A DNA stretch of 64,000 nucleotides, taken from the NCBI RefSeq assembly GCF_937881195.1, contig NZ_CALGFC010000023.1:1-64000 (forward strand). The letters run 5' to 3'. This DNA is from an uncultured Methanobrevibacter sp. (GTDB lineage: Archaea > Methanobacteriota > Methanobacteria > Methanobacteriales > Methanobacteriaceae). The notes under the pieces were generated by a model that worked only from the letters and a program-made list of their open reading frames with translations, ran no database searches and was not told where the DNA came from. The translations under genes were made by a program, and so were the position numbers. Positions 33,770-43,474 of the stretch are shown here, one piece after another (the first letter of the stretch is position 1; each line of letters starts with the position of its first letter).

Positions 33770-34156
33770 TTATGATTCAAAATCTTCTTTGATCTCTTCA
33801 ACATACATTAATGGATAATTAAGATCATCTATAAATTTCATGCGAATAATTGCTAATATTCCATTAACTTTTGAGTAAATTTTAACATCAAGCATTTCAC
33901 CAGTTAAAGAAGTATAATCAAACTTAGAAATTTCTTTTTCTAGTAGATCTAAATTAATTTTAACTTCAACTTTATCAATAGCTGGTTGAAGAGAAAGAGA
34001 ATTTTCAATTGCATTCTCTAAATTATTTACTGTTTCTTTATTTAAAGGAGTACCAATAAACTGATGGAAAAGAGCACCCATACTTATTGCTCCTTCAAAT
34101 ATTGCCCGTTCTCTATTTGTAATATTATAAAAAAATTCTTTTTCAACGTCTACCAT
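33770..34156 (-). CDS. mptD: Dihydroneopterin aldolase, archaeal MptD type
   Basis: This 128-residue protein matches the small archaeal dihydroneopterin aldolase family of the methanopterin pathway. It splits 7,8-dihydroneopterin into 6-hydroxymethyl-dihydropterin and glycolaldehyde. Supporting blocks are EKEFFYNITNRERAIFEGAI and LGALFHQFIGTPL-like residues at 27-39 (MGALFHQFIGTPL), followed by SLQPAIDKVEVKINLDL. The ATG lies behind GGGGAAT. It stands alone between long gaps. The assignment is from remembered family sequence and the length fits. Confidence 0.82.
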   Translation of the reverse strand: MVDVEKEFFYNITNRERAIFEGAISMGALFHQFIGTPLNKETVNNLENAIENSLSLQPAIDKVEVKINLDLLEKEISKFDYTSLTGEMLDVKIYSKVNGILAIIRMKFIDDLNYPLMYVEEIKEDFES

Positions 34157-34536
34157 GAAAATTCCCCATATAATAATTCATTTATATCATTTTAACTTCA
34201 GAAATACTTTATAAAATGATATTTTATAAAATTACTTAATAAAATTACTTTATAAAATAAGGATATATAAAAAATAATATATAAAATAGTATATTATTGA
34301 AAATATTCCATAAAATTTTTTATTTATATACTTTTATTTTATATCTTATATGCATTTATTTATATAATATCTCAATTAATTTTTAAAAAGCTTTTATATT
34401 CCAAATTATTAATTAGTTAGTAAAATATGAGATAAATAAATGAATAGAATATCATGATAAACTAAATAAAATAGAGTAAATAAAAAATTATGAAAGAGAA
34501 ATAAATTATTAAATACCCAAATAATTAATATTTAAT
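34157..34536. other. Intergenic region, no gene seen
   Basis: This is AT-rich spacer between the sortase gene and mptD. It contains short direct repeats of TTTATAAAATTACTT at about 34206-34250 and nothing else I can support. Confidence 0.4.
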
Positions 34537-35262
34537 TCAAGTGCTGAAATCACCATTCAACCAATTAATTTTAGATGCTATTATATCAGGATTAAATGGA
34601 ACAAAATAGGCAAAAAATAAAGCCCCTGATATTATCAACACAAAAATTAATATAAACAATCTATCTTCTTTGATAGGATAGAAATATGAAAGAACCAATC
34701 CTAAAATCAAAAACAATAAACAAATAATTAAAGCATTCGAAGTATTTGGATTTTCTTTTGTGATTGTTTCATTTACTGGACCTAAAGTACTCATATCTCC
34801 AGTGACAATTAGCCTATTTGTTGTAAAACCCGGAGGGTCACAGGTAATCAAATACAATCTTTGAGTATCATTATGAACTGGCAATAAATAGCTAGCAGGC
34901 ACAATTGTTGAATTTTTAACAGTGTAATTAATTTGACCTATTTCAGGCCATTCTAAAATAATATTATCTCCCGCCTTAAGTTCATTTAAACGTAGAAAAG
35001 GAGAACTATAACTTGTCCTATGACCAAACAATATTACATCACCTTTTGAAGGAAGTTTTGAAACTTCTTCATGATAAACCCCCTGAGAGATAGAAATGTT
35101 ATTTATTTTTTCATTAACCCCAATAGAAGGTATTAAAACCACCGGAGAAGATATATCTTTCTCAACAGATAACTTTGATGAATAGTATGATACTTCTAAT
35201 AAAGCATACATACCAACCACTATAAGGCCCACAATAACCACGATTGTTGCAAGTTTTACCAA
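34537..35262 (-). CDS. Sortase-family transpeptidase with C-terminal membrane segments
   Basis: This 241-residue sortase is anchored at both ends. A hydrophobic N-terminal anchor (about 4-24) leads to an extracellular catalytic domain with His81 in LFGHRTSY, Cys141 in LYLITCDP and Arg150 in TTNRLIV. Two membrane helices lie at about 174-194 and 200-220. The start is a TTG at 35262 behind GGTGA. Sortases cleave a sorting motif and attach proteins to the wall or polymerise pili. No substrate with an obvious sorting signal is visible next to it. It precedes, on the 3' side, the DUF515-type gene and pssA. Confidence 0.88.
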   Translation of the reverse strand: MVKLATIVVIVGLIVVGMYALLEVSYYSSKLSVEKDISSPVVLIPSIGVNEKINNISISQGVYHEEVSKLPSKGDVILFGHRTSYSSPFLRLNELKAGDNIILEWPEIGQINYTVKNSTIVPASYLLPVHNDTQRLYLITCDPPGFTTNRLIVTGDMSTLGPVNETITKENPNTSNALIICLLFLILGLVLSYFYPIKEDRLFILIFVLIISGALFFAYFVPFNPDIIASKINWLNGDFST

Positions 35263-35626
35263 ATTTTCACCATATTAAGATAAATTTTATATAATAAGCC
35301 CATAACATACAATAGAGAAATAAATAATTTTAGAGAAATAAAATTTAATTAATAATTATAATCTTATTAAAATTTAATAATCAAATTAGAATAATAAAAT
35401 ATAAAATAGCAAATATTTATTTATAATATATTTATTAAAAATAAGTAATATATATATTATATGTATCTTGATGAATATTTATATAATTTGCTATTATGTT
35501 TTATAATACACAAATGAGTATTTTGATATTATAGCTAATCAAAAAATATTAATATAAATAATAATTCAATATTATTCATATAAAGTTCAATTGATTTATA
35601 TTACTCTTAAAAATTACTAATTTAAA
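35263..35626. other. Intergenic region, no gene seen
   Basis: This AT-rich spacer lies between the DUF515-type gene and the sortase gene on the same strand. TATA-like strings are frequent and none stands out. Confidence 0.4.
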
Positions 35627-37672
35627 TCAATTGCCCGAATATGTTTTTTTAAGTTCATATAACATCCAATTAGGAGCATTTGAAGTAGGTATAGTCAAAA
35701 TTATATTATCCATATTATTTATGACATGTGAAACATCTTCTCTTGGGATTTCTATCAATAACAAATATTGAACATCAATTTCTCCCAAACTTGATTCTCT
35801 TTCATAATCAGAAAGTTTTAACCCATATTTCTCAAGTATAGGTAAAAAATACCCCTCATTATAACCACCCGCAATAGATGCCCTGATTATTTCTTCAATA
35901 TCAGTAGAAAAGGAGCTACTATTTTCAAATTGATTTGTATAATTCCCATTAATATTTGATCTAGATTTTATGTAATTTGCATCTATAACACCACTATCTT
36001 TTGAACGCATAATAGCAAGAACAGTGGATCCACTAATATCAGGAGAACCATTACTTCCACTAATATAACTATTCAAATTATTTATATTTAAATTAGAATT
36101 ATCATTAATATTTGAATCCATATTATTATTATTCAAATCAATATTATTAGAATCTTGAGAATTATTTGCATTATTACTACTATAATCATTATTATTCGAA
36201 CTATCATTAATTGAATTATTATCATTTTCAATAGAATTAGAACTTTCTAATTGAGTTTGATAGCTGCTATTAGATAAAGTATAAATATCAACAATTGAGC
36301 CAACCGATATCAGACCTGCACCTGCCTGTAACCTATTAATTAAAATAGGGACAACAACAGTATCAGGTTTTTTAAAAAAAATATTAGACAAAATATTAGC
36401 ATCATTTTCAATTACAAATGAATGGGCATCGCTACTATTCATTATAATATTCTTAGATTTAATATTATTTCCCCCTTCACTTTTTTCAGACATGCTCATA
36501 GAAATTTCATTACCAAAATCCTCATAATTTAGCATAACTCTTCCAAAATCATCTTGAGTTTTATTTATCTGATTATTCTGATATTCTCTCCAAGAGCTAG
36601 TGGCAGGCCTTATGACATCAATTGCTTTAACTTCTTCTGGAGATTTGGATAATTCAATTTCAGAATTAAGAGACATTACATTATTATCAAGTGTAAGGGG
36701 CCCTTTAAAAAGAGAATTTAATTCATTTAGTTTATCATTTTTAGCTGTAGCTAAATCATTTTGATAGGGTTGATAAAATAAAAAATAGTAAGAAGAAAAT
36801 AGAATAATTAGAATTATTAAACCAAATACAGCTGCCCCCATAACTATTTTTGATTCATTATTCTCTAAATTTTCCATATCATTATTTATTTTTTGAATAT
36901 CATCATGAGGAGAGTTATTAATATTAAAATTGCTAAAATTGGTGATTTTATTAAATAAAAATTTTATTTTTCTAATTTTATTATTTTTTAATTCTAAATT
37001 TTTACTCATATCATTACTATAATTTTCTTTAAAAATTTTAAATTTATTTTTAGTGTCAATTTTATTATTTTTATCTTGAAATTCTTTTTTTCTATCTGAA
37101 AGGAAGTTTTTTTTAATATTATGAACATTTTTTATAGCAATGGTACTAATTTCTTCAGAATTATATTTTTTATAATTATCATCATTAATAGAGTTATAAT
37201 CATTATCCCTAACAGATTTATAATCATTATCCCTAACAGATTTATACTTATTATCCTCATTAGATTTATAATCATTATCATTATTAGAACAATAATCATT
37301 GATATGACCGTTATCATTAATATTAATCTTCCTGATATTATTGAATTTACTGAGATCTCCCTCATATTTATTAGGATTAATAGAATTAAGATTATTTTTA
37401 TTATTTTTAGTTTTATTTTTATTTTTACTCGTTGAAAAGTTTTTAAAAAGAAATTTAAATATATTACAACTTTTATAGTTAATTGATTTAAATTTAATAA
37501 ACTTAAACATGGTTAATTTAGATTTAATTATTTTAAATTTATCTGATTTAAACTTAATTAATTCACATTTAATTGTTTTAAACTTATTTAATTTAGATTT
37601 GATAAATTTAGATTTATCAAATTTAGATTTATCTTGTTTATTATCCTTATTTTTCAAGTTATCAAACCTCAT
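35627..37672 (-). CDS. DUF515-type membrane protein with low-complexity cytoplasmic domain
   Basis: This 681-residue protein matches my memory of the methanogen DUF515 family in its second half. Residues 1-80 are a Lys/Phe/Ser/Ile repeat (FKFIKFKSINYKS type), and 80-270 is Asn/Asp/Lys-rich with a duplicated KSVRDNDY. A membrane helix spans 275-300 (VMGAAVFGLIILIILFSSYY). The outer domain has VIRPATSSWREYQNNQI and VVVPILINRLQAGAGLISVG. That part recalls the SAF/CpaB-like domain of pilus proteins. A second Asn/Ser-rich run lies at about 465-545. No clear ribosome binding site precedes the ATG. Function unknown. Confidence 0.8.
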   Translation of the reverse strand: MRFDNLKNKDNKQDKSKFDKSKFIKSKLNKFKTIKCELIKFKSDKFKIIKSKLTMFKFIKFKSINYKSCNIFKFLFKNFSTSKNKNKTKNNKNNLNSINPNKYEGDLSKFNNIRKININDNGHINDYCSNNDNDYKSNEDNKYKSVRDNDYKSVRDNDYNSINDDNYKKYNSEEISTIAIKNVHNIKKNFLSDRKKEFQDKNNKIDTKNKFKIFKENYSNDMSKNLELKNNKIRKIKFLFNKITNFSNFNINNSPHDDIQKINNDMENLENNESKIVMGAAVFGLIILIILFSSYYFLFYQPYQNDLATAKNDKLNELNSLFKGPLTLDNNVMSLNSEIELSKSPEEVKAIDVIRPATSSWREYQNNQINKTQDDFGRVMLNYEDFGNEISMSMSEKSEGGNNIKSKNIIMNSSDAHSFVIENDANILSNIFFKKPDTVVVPILINRLQAGAGLISVGSIVDIYTLSNSSYQTQLESSNSIENDNNSINDSSNNNDYSSNNANNSQDSNNIDLNNNNMDSNINDNSNLNINNLNSYISGSNGSPDISGSTVLAIMRSKDSGVIDANYIKSRSNINGNYTNQFENSSSFSTDIEEIIRASIAGGYNEGYFLPILEKYGLKLSDYERESSLGEIDVQYLLLIEIPREDVSHVINNMDNIILTIPTSNAPNWMLYELKKTYSGN
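37196..37265. repeat. In-frame 24-bp repeat coding KSVRDNDY
   Basis: Inside the DUF515-type gene the stretch ATCCCTAACAGATTTATA recurs with a 24-bp period, twice almost perfectly and then in decayed form. It encodes the KSVRDNDY octapeptide repeats. Copy number can change without breaking the frame. Confidence 0.7.
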
Positions 37673-37837
37673 TACTAAATAAAGTGTTAATAAAAAAATG
37701 AGATGAGCTAGAAAATTAATAAAATATGTTTAATATCAATTGGTTTATTATTTAACTTTAGAATGATTCAAAAGAAAATAAAATAATAATTTCTTTAATA
37801 TATGCAATAATTAAAATTGAAAAAGAATAGTAGTTTA

Positions 37838-38578
37838 TTAATTATTCTCTTTAATAATCAATCGTCCCAATAAGCCATAAAGGATATAAATTAAAGTTAT
37901 TATAAATATAATAGTTGCAGGAATGTTTATATTTAAATAAATTATCTTATAAGGAATTATAGCTAAAATCACCAATATTGCACAAATTAATAATAATTTA
38001 GGATTATTTAATTTAGAATATTTAATATTACTTATCATTAAAATTCCAACAACCATCATCAAAATCATTGCAAAGTATATATTAAAAAATCCAGTTAATA
38101 TAAAAGAGGATAAAACGATTCCTGCAGTCGGAATAGGTATACCAATAAATCCTTTGAAATCTAAATTATCAGCAATTACATTAAAACGAGTAAGTCGCAA
38201 AACACCACAAATAACAACAAATAATGCTACAAAAGCCAATAAATAATCCAAATAATGAAATTGACCAAGCAATCCAATAGTTCCAATATACCTTCCAGAG
38301 CAATATAAAAGTATGCCTGGAGCAACTCCAAAGGAAACAATGTCCGATAAGGAATCAATATTTTTTCCAAAGCCATAATTATCAATTCTAGATAATTTTC
38401 TAGCTATCCAACCATCTAAAGAGTCAAATATTAATGCAATGATGATGAAAATTGCAGAAATATAAATTTGGTTATTAATAGCCATTAAAATTGCTAAAAA
38501 TCCAAATGATAAATTCAACAATGAAATCAGATCAGGCACTGCCATAAAAAATCCAATATTAGTTTTTTTTAATTCCAT
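37838..38578 (-). CDS. pssA: CDP-alcohol phosphatidyltransferase, archaetidylserine synthase type
   Basis: This is a 246-residue membrane enzyme of the CDP-alcohol phosphatidyltransferase family. It probably transfers serine to CDP-archaeol. The catalytic block is DGWIAR (D55, G56, A59, R60) followed by GKNIDSLSD (D75, D79) and SFGVAPG. About six or seven membrane helices follow. The start is the ATG at 38578 behind AAGGAG. An in-frame extension of 24 residues upstream has no binding site. It leads a group with the DUF515-type gene and the sortase, a combination I recall from other Methanobacteriales. Confidence 0.9.
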   Translation of the reverse strand: MELKKTNIGFFMAVPDLISLLNLSFGFLAILMAINNQIYISAIFIIIALIFDSLDGWIARKLSRIDNYGFGKNIDSLSDIVSFGVAPGILLYCSGRYIGTIGLLGQFHYLDYLLAFVALFVVICGVLRLTRFNVIADNLDFKGFIGIPIPTAGIVLSSFILTGFFNIYFAMILMMVVGILMISNIKYSKLNNPKLLLICAILVILAIIPYKIIYLNINIPATIIFIITLIYILYGLLGRLIIKENN

Positions 38579-39460
38579 AATTTGACTCCTTAAAATGTTA
38601 TTATTTTGATTATTTATTAATATTTGCTTTTTAATAACCTTAATAATCAATTAAAATTATAAAATAAGAATTATAAACCTATTTTAGCAAATAAAAGAAA
38701 TTATAGATATTTAAATAAAAATTCAGATATTATAAAAATTATACCATAAGTTCAAATATATAATATTTAAGATAATTATATAAAAAATATTATAATTATA
38801 TAAAAATATAATAATTATATAAAAAATAGTGTAATTATATAAAAATATACATTATTAAATATAATCCACAATATAATTATATAAAAATATATTTTATTAT
38901 ATTTTATTAATCATAATCTACAATAATAGTTTATTGAAAATATATTAGTTATCTTATTAGCTAATTATTTATTATTACACTTATAAATATATTATAATAT
39001 TAATTCAATTATATTTCCTGTTAAATTTAAATTATTTATTAGAATTTATTATTTTATTATTAAATTTAGTTTTTATTTATTAAATTTAGTTTAATTTTAA
39101 TATTATCCTAACTTTATTTAATTTAATATTTGTTGTATCAAATATCAATTAAATAAAAATTTGAAACATACTCTAAAAAAAATCAGGAAAAATCCTCCAA
39201 AATATATTTCTAAATATTATATGCAGGATATTTCTTTAATTAAATTTAGTTATTGATATTATTTATCTAAGATATTCTAATAAATTTAAAATGATATTTT
39301 GAGTTATTATTAAATTATAATTCAAATACTAACTATATTTAATAATAACTATTAAGATAAATATATAACTAACTTTTATTAATTCTAATTAAATCAGTAA
39401 AATATTATAATTAAAATTATTATAAATTAATTATTGCTTAAACTAATTAATGGTGAACAA
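38579..39460. other. Divergent intergenic region pssA/rnhB
   Basis: This is an 880-bp region between minus-strand pssA and plus-strand rnhB. At about 38773-38900 a loose repeat of ATAATTATATAAAAATAT (about 20 bp, four or five copies) recurs. Each unit resembles a TATA box. No open frame with a binding site is present. Confidence 0.5.
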
Positions 39461-40096
39461 ATGAATATTTTAGGAATAGATGAAGCTGGTAGGGGCCCTG
39501 TTATTGGTCCACTCATAGTTGCAGGAATTGTGATTCCTGATGATAAAATCCCAGTATTGGAGAGAATGGGTATAAAAGACTCCAAAAAATTAACACCAAC
39601 ACGAAGAAAAGTCCTATCACGAAAATTAAAAAATATGTTTGAATATGAAACAGTAGAAATAACTGCTCAGGATATAGATAATCTAAGAGCAAGTGATGTG
39701 AACTTAAATGAAATAGAAAAAATAGCTATGTTAAAAATCATCAATAAATTAGATTATGATTGTGTAATCATAGATTCAGTCGATATAAAACCAGAAAGAT
39801 TAAAAAATGAAATACAATCCATTGTGGGAAATATTGAGATAATATCTGAACATAAAGCAGATGATAAATATATTCAGGTTGCAGCTGCATCAATAGTAGC
39901 CAAATATGAAAGAGATTCCATAATAGAAAATCTAAAAAAAGAATATAGAAAAATAGGAGAAATTGGATCAGGATATCCAAGTGACCCTAAAACAAAAAGA
40001 TTTTTAGAAAATTTTACTTATGAAGAAATGCCAAAGATTGTTAGAAAATCTTGGAAAACTATTCAAAACATAAAAGACAATGAAATAACTGAATAA
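39461..40096 (+). CDS. rnhB: Ribonuclease HII
   Basis: RNase HII removes RNA from RNA-DNA hybrids and single ribonucleotides from DNA. The 211-residue protein begins MNILGIDEAGRGPVIGPL, with catalytic D7 and E8, then IKDSKKLTPTRRKVL, CVIIDSVDI (third acidic residue) and ASIVAKYERD. The ATG at 39461 lies behind GGTGA. An upstream in-frame ATG would add nine residues that are not part of the family. It is alone on the plus strand. Confidence 0.96.
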   Translation: MNILGIDEAGRGPVIGPLIVAGIVIPDDKIPVLERMGIKDSKKLTPTRRKVLSRKLKNMFEYETVEITAQDIDNLRASDVNLNEIEKIAMLKIINKLDYDCVIIDSVDIKPERLKNEIQSIVGNIEIISEHKADDKYIQVAAASIVAKYERDSIIENLKKEYRKIGEIGSGYPSDPKTKRFLENFTYEEMPKIVRKSWKTIQNIKDNEITE

Positions 40097-40643
40097 AATA
40101 CAGTTTATGAAAATTTAATCTATAATAATTGTTTTAAGAATTCACTTTCTAAATTAAAAATCCTAAATTAAAAATAATAATAAATAATATTAATTGTAAC
40201 AATAAAAAAAAATCATTTAATGCAATATTATTAAAAAATTTTATTTTACATAATGAAAAATATTATACTAAAAATAATATATTAAAAATAAAATTATATT
40301 AAAAAGTAAAATATATTAAAAAATAGTATAATATATTAATAAAATTATAGTATTTTAATTTATAAATATAATTAATAAAAATAATTATATAATATGAATA
40401 ACATTTTGAAAAAACAAAAAATAGATATTTATATAATCTAAATGTATATATCGTAAAGATAAAAAATAAAAAAGTATTTTTAAACAAATATAGCTAATTT
40501 TGAATAAAAATAATTTATAATTAAGAATTGATAATTTAAAATAAAAATAGAAGTCTACTAAAAATATTATGAGTTCTAAAGTATAATAAAATCTCAAATA
40601 TGAAAAATAGATAAATTATAATTATAACTAATTAGAGGATAGA
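40097..40643. other. Intergenic region upstream of exbB
   Basis: This AT-rich region of 547 bp contains only short open frames without binding sites, on either strand. I see no repeat array and no GC hairpin. Confidence 0.4.
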
Positions 40644-41492
40644 ATGATAATTGAATTTTTTACTGGCATATTTCAAAGTATTTTAGAAATATTTCAAAGT
40701 GGAGGAGTAATAACCTATATAATAGTTCTTATTGGAATTTATGGTTTAATTACCTCAATACAAAAAATACGTTACTTAAGAAGCATAAGTAAATCTGACA
40801 CCACAGAAATTATGGGAACTGTTACAGAAGCTATGAATAGGGGAGGGGCGATTGAAGCATTAAAATCAATAAGCCAATATAAAAATCCTGTCTCAAAAAT
40901 CATATCAGAAGCCCTTAAAATTGGATACAAAAATAAGACCGAAGTTGAAGAAGGTATGGAACAAGTTTTTATCGTTGAATTAAGTAAAATGACAAAAGGA
41001 CTTAATACTCTGAAGACCATGATTGAACTTGCACCATTTTTAGGACTTATTGGAACAGTTATAGGCATATGGATGACATTTAGAACATTAGGAGTAGAAG
41101 CAAATAGTACTGCAATGGCTGAAGGAATTTATATCGCATTAATAACTACAATAGTTGGTTTAGCTACTGCAATTATACTTTTACCAATTCAAACTTATAT
41201 AAAAAGTTTAATTGATACAGAAATGGATAAAATAGAATTAGCCAACAAAATGACTAATTGGAGTTATGCAGTTGCTAAAATTAGAGTTAGTGGAAATATT
41301 CCATGTGCTTTAGAAGCATTAAAAGAAGCAGAAGGAATTGTAAATACAAGAGAAATTATTGGAGAAGATATTAATAGAGCAAATATACAAATCTCATTCA
41401 AGCCAAGTATGCTTGAAAAAAGTATAAACAATATTATACTAGAAAAATGTGATATAAAATCAGAAATAACTGAAAGTAAACTAAAACAATAA
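40644..41492 (+). CDS. exbB: MotA/TolQ/ExbB-family proton channel protein
   Basis: This is a 282-residue inner-membrane channel subunit. A hydrophobic N-terminal helix (VITYIIVLIGIYGLITSI) is followed by a cytoplasmic region. The paired helices LAPFLGLIGTVIGIWMTF and ALITTIVGLATAIILLP carry the conserved Gly, Pro and Thr residues of the family. The C-terminal 60 residues beyond the channel are extra. The ATG lies behind AGAGGA. It forms an operon with exbD 31 bp downstream. No TonB or TolA partner is visible, so the energised target is unknown. Confidence 0.9.
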   Translation: MIIEFFTGIFQSILEIFQSGGVITYIIVLIGIYGLITSIQKIRYLRSISKSDTTEIMGTVTEAMNRGGAIEALKSISQYKNPVSKIISEALKIGYKNKTEVEEGMEQVFIVELSKMTKGLNTLKTMIELAPFLGLIGTVIGIWMTFRTLGVEANSTAMAEGIYIALITTIVGLATAIILLPIQTYIKSLIDTEMDKIELANKMTNWSYAVAKIRVSGNIPCALEALKEAEGIVNTREIIGEDINRANIQISFKPSMLEKSINNIILEKCDIKSEITESKLKQ

Positions 41493-41523
41493 TTATTGAA
41501 ATATGATACATTAAGTGATTAAA

Positions 41524-41928
41524 ATGTCATTAGATATTAAAAGACATAAAGAAAAATTAAAAGATACAAGCCCTCAATTTAATCTTGTTCCATTTATTGA
41601 TATCCTATTTACACTGTTAATATTTTTAGTTGTGACAAGTAGTTTTAGTGGTGCAGGAATCCAAGACACTACCGATGGGGCTACAGGTAAGCCCAACATA
41701 ACCGATACATCAGGTAACTCAGAATACTATTTAATACCAGTAGCAGGATTAGAAAAAGTTATTGTTAATGGTCAAGATATGTCTTCACTTATTAAAGATC
41801 ATGCTATAGCTGTTCAGACGAAGGTTATTGATGAGGGAGAAATTAGTATAAAACCAAAAGATAGATCCATTACAATCATGACTCCACCAGGTATGACTCC
41901 TGAACAAGCAGTGCGTTCTCCACAATGA
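41524..41928 (+). CDS. exbD: ExbD/TolR-family biopolymer transport protein
   Basis: This 134-residue partner of the ExbB channel has one membrane helix (FNLVPFIDILFTLLIFLVVT). Its aspartate in PFIDILF corresponds to the proton-carrying residue of ExbD/TolR/MotB. A periplasm-like domain follows. The start is the ATG at 41524. A GTG nine bases upstream is part of the AAGTGAT binding site. It follows exbB at 31 bp and lies 100 bp before purO. Confidence 0.9.
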   Translation: MSLDIKRHKEKLKDTSPQFNLVPFIDILFTLLIFLVVTSSFSGAGIQDTTDGATGKPNITDTSGNSEYYLIPVAGLEKVIVNGQDMSSLIKDHAIAVQTKVIDEGEISIKPKDRSITIMTPPGMTPEQAVRSPQ

Positions 41929-41981
41929 AATAATATATTAACTAAATATCTATTAATGAAACATATAATAAGATAACTTAA

Positions 41982-42000
41982 AAAAATATTGAATATTTTT
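41982..42000 (+). terminator. AT hairpin with T-run after exbD
   Basis: AAAAATAT (41982-41989) and ATATTTTT (41993-42000) form an 8-bp stem closing on TGA, with the T-run in the 3' arm. It lies between exbD and purO. It has no GC pairs, so the call is weak. Confidence 0.3.
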
Positions 42001-42029
42001 AACTAATTAATAAAATAAGAGGAATTTTA

Positions 42030-42656
42030 ATGTATTTAGGAAGAATAATATCCGCAGGAATGAATAATGAAGGAACCCCATTTATAGCATATAGAGTATC
42101 TAGTAGGTCTTTTCCGAATAGAATGGCTAAAAGTTTTGAAGACAAAGCAGCTATAATCCCAAAAGAAGGATATGAAACAGACATTTTTGAAAATGCATAT
42201 ATAGCTTATAATTGTATTAAAATAATAGAAAACACAGCAATTGTATCAAATGGATCACATACAGATGTGATTGCAGATAAAATATCTGTAGGGATGAATA
42301 TAAAAGATGCATTGACTTTATCATTAATTGCTATGGATTATGAAAAAGATGATTATAACACTCCACGAATAGCTGCAGTCATAAAGCCTGAAACAAATAA
42401 AAATGAATATGAGGGATACATTGGGATTGTAACTCATGAAAAAATATTAGTTGAAAAGATAAGTAAAAATAAAGCTTTTTTCATATCCACATATGAATGT
42501 CAATCCCCAAATGAAGTAAATTTCGTTGCAAGTGATTCAAAGTCTTCAGCAAAATTTATACTTGATGAAGGCGAATTTAAAAATTTTACAAATCCAGTAG
42601 CTTCAGTAGGATCAGTCTTTGACGGAAAATGGATTATTGAATCAATGAATATTTAA
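42030..42656 (+). CDS. purO: IMP cyclohydrolase, archaeal PurO type
   Basis: PurO closes FAICAR to IMP, the last step of purine synthesis in many archaea, and replaces bacterial PurH. The 208-residue protein shows MYLGRIISAGMNNEGTPFIA at the N-terminus, YRVSSRSFPNR, VSNGSHTDVIADK and GYIGIVTHEK, which fit the family. The ATG follows AGAGGAAT. It is followed by cofE after 27 bp and moeA, a likely operon of biosynthetic genes. Confidence 0.93.
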   Translation: MYLGRIISAGMNNEGTPFIAYRVSSRSFPNRMAKSFEDKAAIIPKEGYETDIFENAYIAYNCIKIIENTAIVSNGSHTDVIADKISVGMNIKDALTLSLIAMDYEKDDYNTPRIAAVIKPETNKNEYEGYIGIVTHEKILVEKISKNKAFFISTYECQSPNEVNFVASDSKSSAKFILDEGEFKNFTNPVASVGSVFDGKWIIESMNI

Positions 42657-42683
42657 TTATTTAAAATATTAAATGGGTTAATC

Positions 42684-43448
42684 ATGAAATTAGAGATGTT
42701 TGGATTAACAGAAATTCCTTTAGTAGTTGAAGGAGATAATTTAGTTGAATTAATATTATCGTCACTTAAAAAACAGAAAAACAGCCTAAAAGAAGGAGAT
42801 GTTATATTAATAGCTGAAACATTAATATCAAAAGTCGAAGGTAATTATATTGATTTAAAAAAAATAAATCCAAGCCTCGAAGCTAAAAAAATAGCTGAAA
42901 AATCTAATAAAGATCCAAAACTGGTTGAATCAATAATAAAAGAATCTAAAGAAATTATAGCTATTGGACATAATTTCATTATTAGTGAAACTAAACATGG
43001 ATTTGTTTGTGCTAATGCAGGGATTGATGAATCTAATGTTGAAGATGGTTTAGCCACACCAATGCCAATAAATCCTGATAAATCAGCACAAAAAATTTAC
43101 AAATCTTTGAAAAATAAAACAGAAAAAGAAATAGGGGTCATAATAACCGACACCCAAGGACGAGCATTTAGAAATGGTGCCGTTGGTGTAGCAATAGGTT
43201 GTAGTGGAATAAAACCGCTTTGGGAAAGAATTGGAGAAAAAGATCTTTATGGTCGAAGTCTTCAAACTACTGAGATAGCTATTGCAGATGAACTAGCTGC
43301 TTCTGCATCACTTTTAATGGGTCAAGCAGATGAAGGAATCCCAATTGTCATAATAAGAGGATTTTCAAATTTTGATAAATTGAAAGATAGTCAATCAAAT
43401 ATAAAACCCTTAATACGAGCAAAAGAATTAGATATTTTTAGAAAATAA
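42684..43448 (+). CDS. cofE: Coenzyme F420-0:L-glutamate ligase
   Basis: CofE adds glutamate residues to F420-0 using GTP, giving the polyglutamate tail of coenzyme F420. The 254-residue protein has LIAETLISKVEGN near 34-46, KHGFVCANAGIDESNV near 108-123, and VIITDTQGRAFRNGAVGVAIG, the conserved nucleotide and metal site. It lies between purO and moeA with 27 and 26 bp spacing. cofD of the same pathway is at 55132-56028. Confidence 0.95.
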   Translation: MKLEMFGLTEIPLVVEGDNLVELILSSLKKQKNSLKEGDVILIAETLISKVEGNYIDLKKINPSLEAKKIAEKSNKDPKLVESIIKESKEIIAIGHNFIISETKHGFVCANAGIDESNVEDGLATPMPINPDKSAQKIYKSLKNKTEKEIGVIITDTQGRAFRNGAVGVAIGCSGIKPLWERIGEKDLYGRSLQTTEIAIADELAASASLLMGQADEGIPIVIIRGFSNFDKLKDSQSNIKPLIRAKELDIFRK

Positions 43449-43474
43449 TTTTATTAATTGGTTGGAGATAAAAA

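Noticed and set aside
37132..37435. Ile-rich open frames on both strands within the DUF515-type gene
   Set aside because: They are mirror images of the Asn/Asp/Lys repeat codons and have no start signals.
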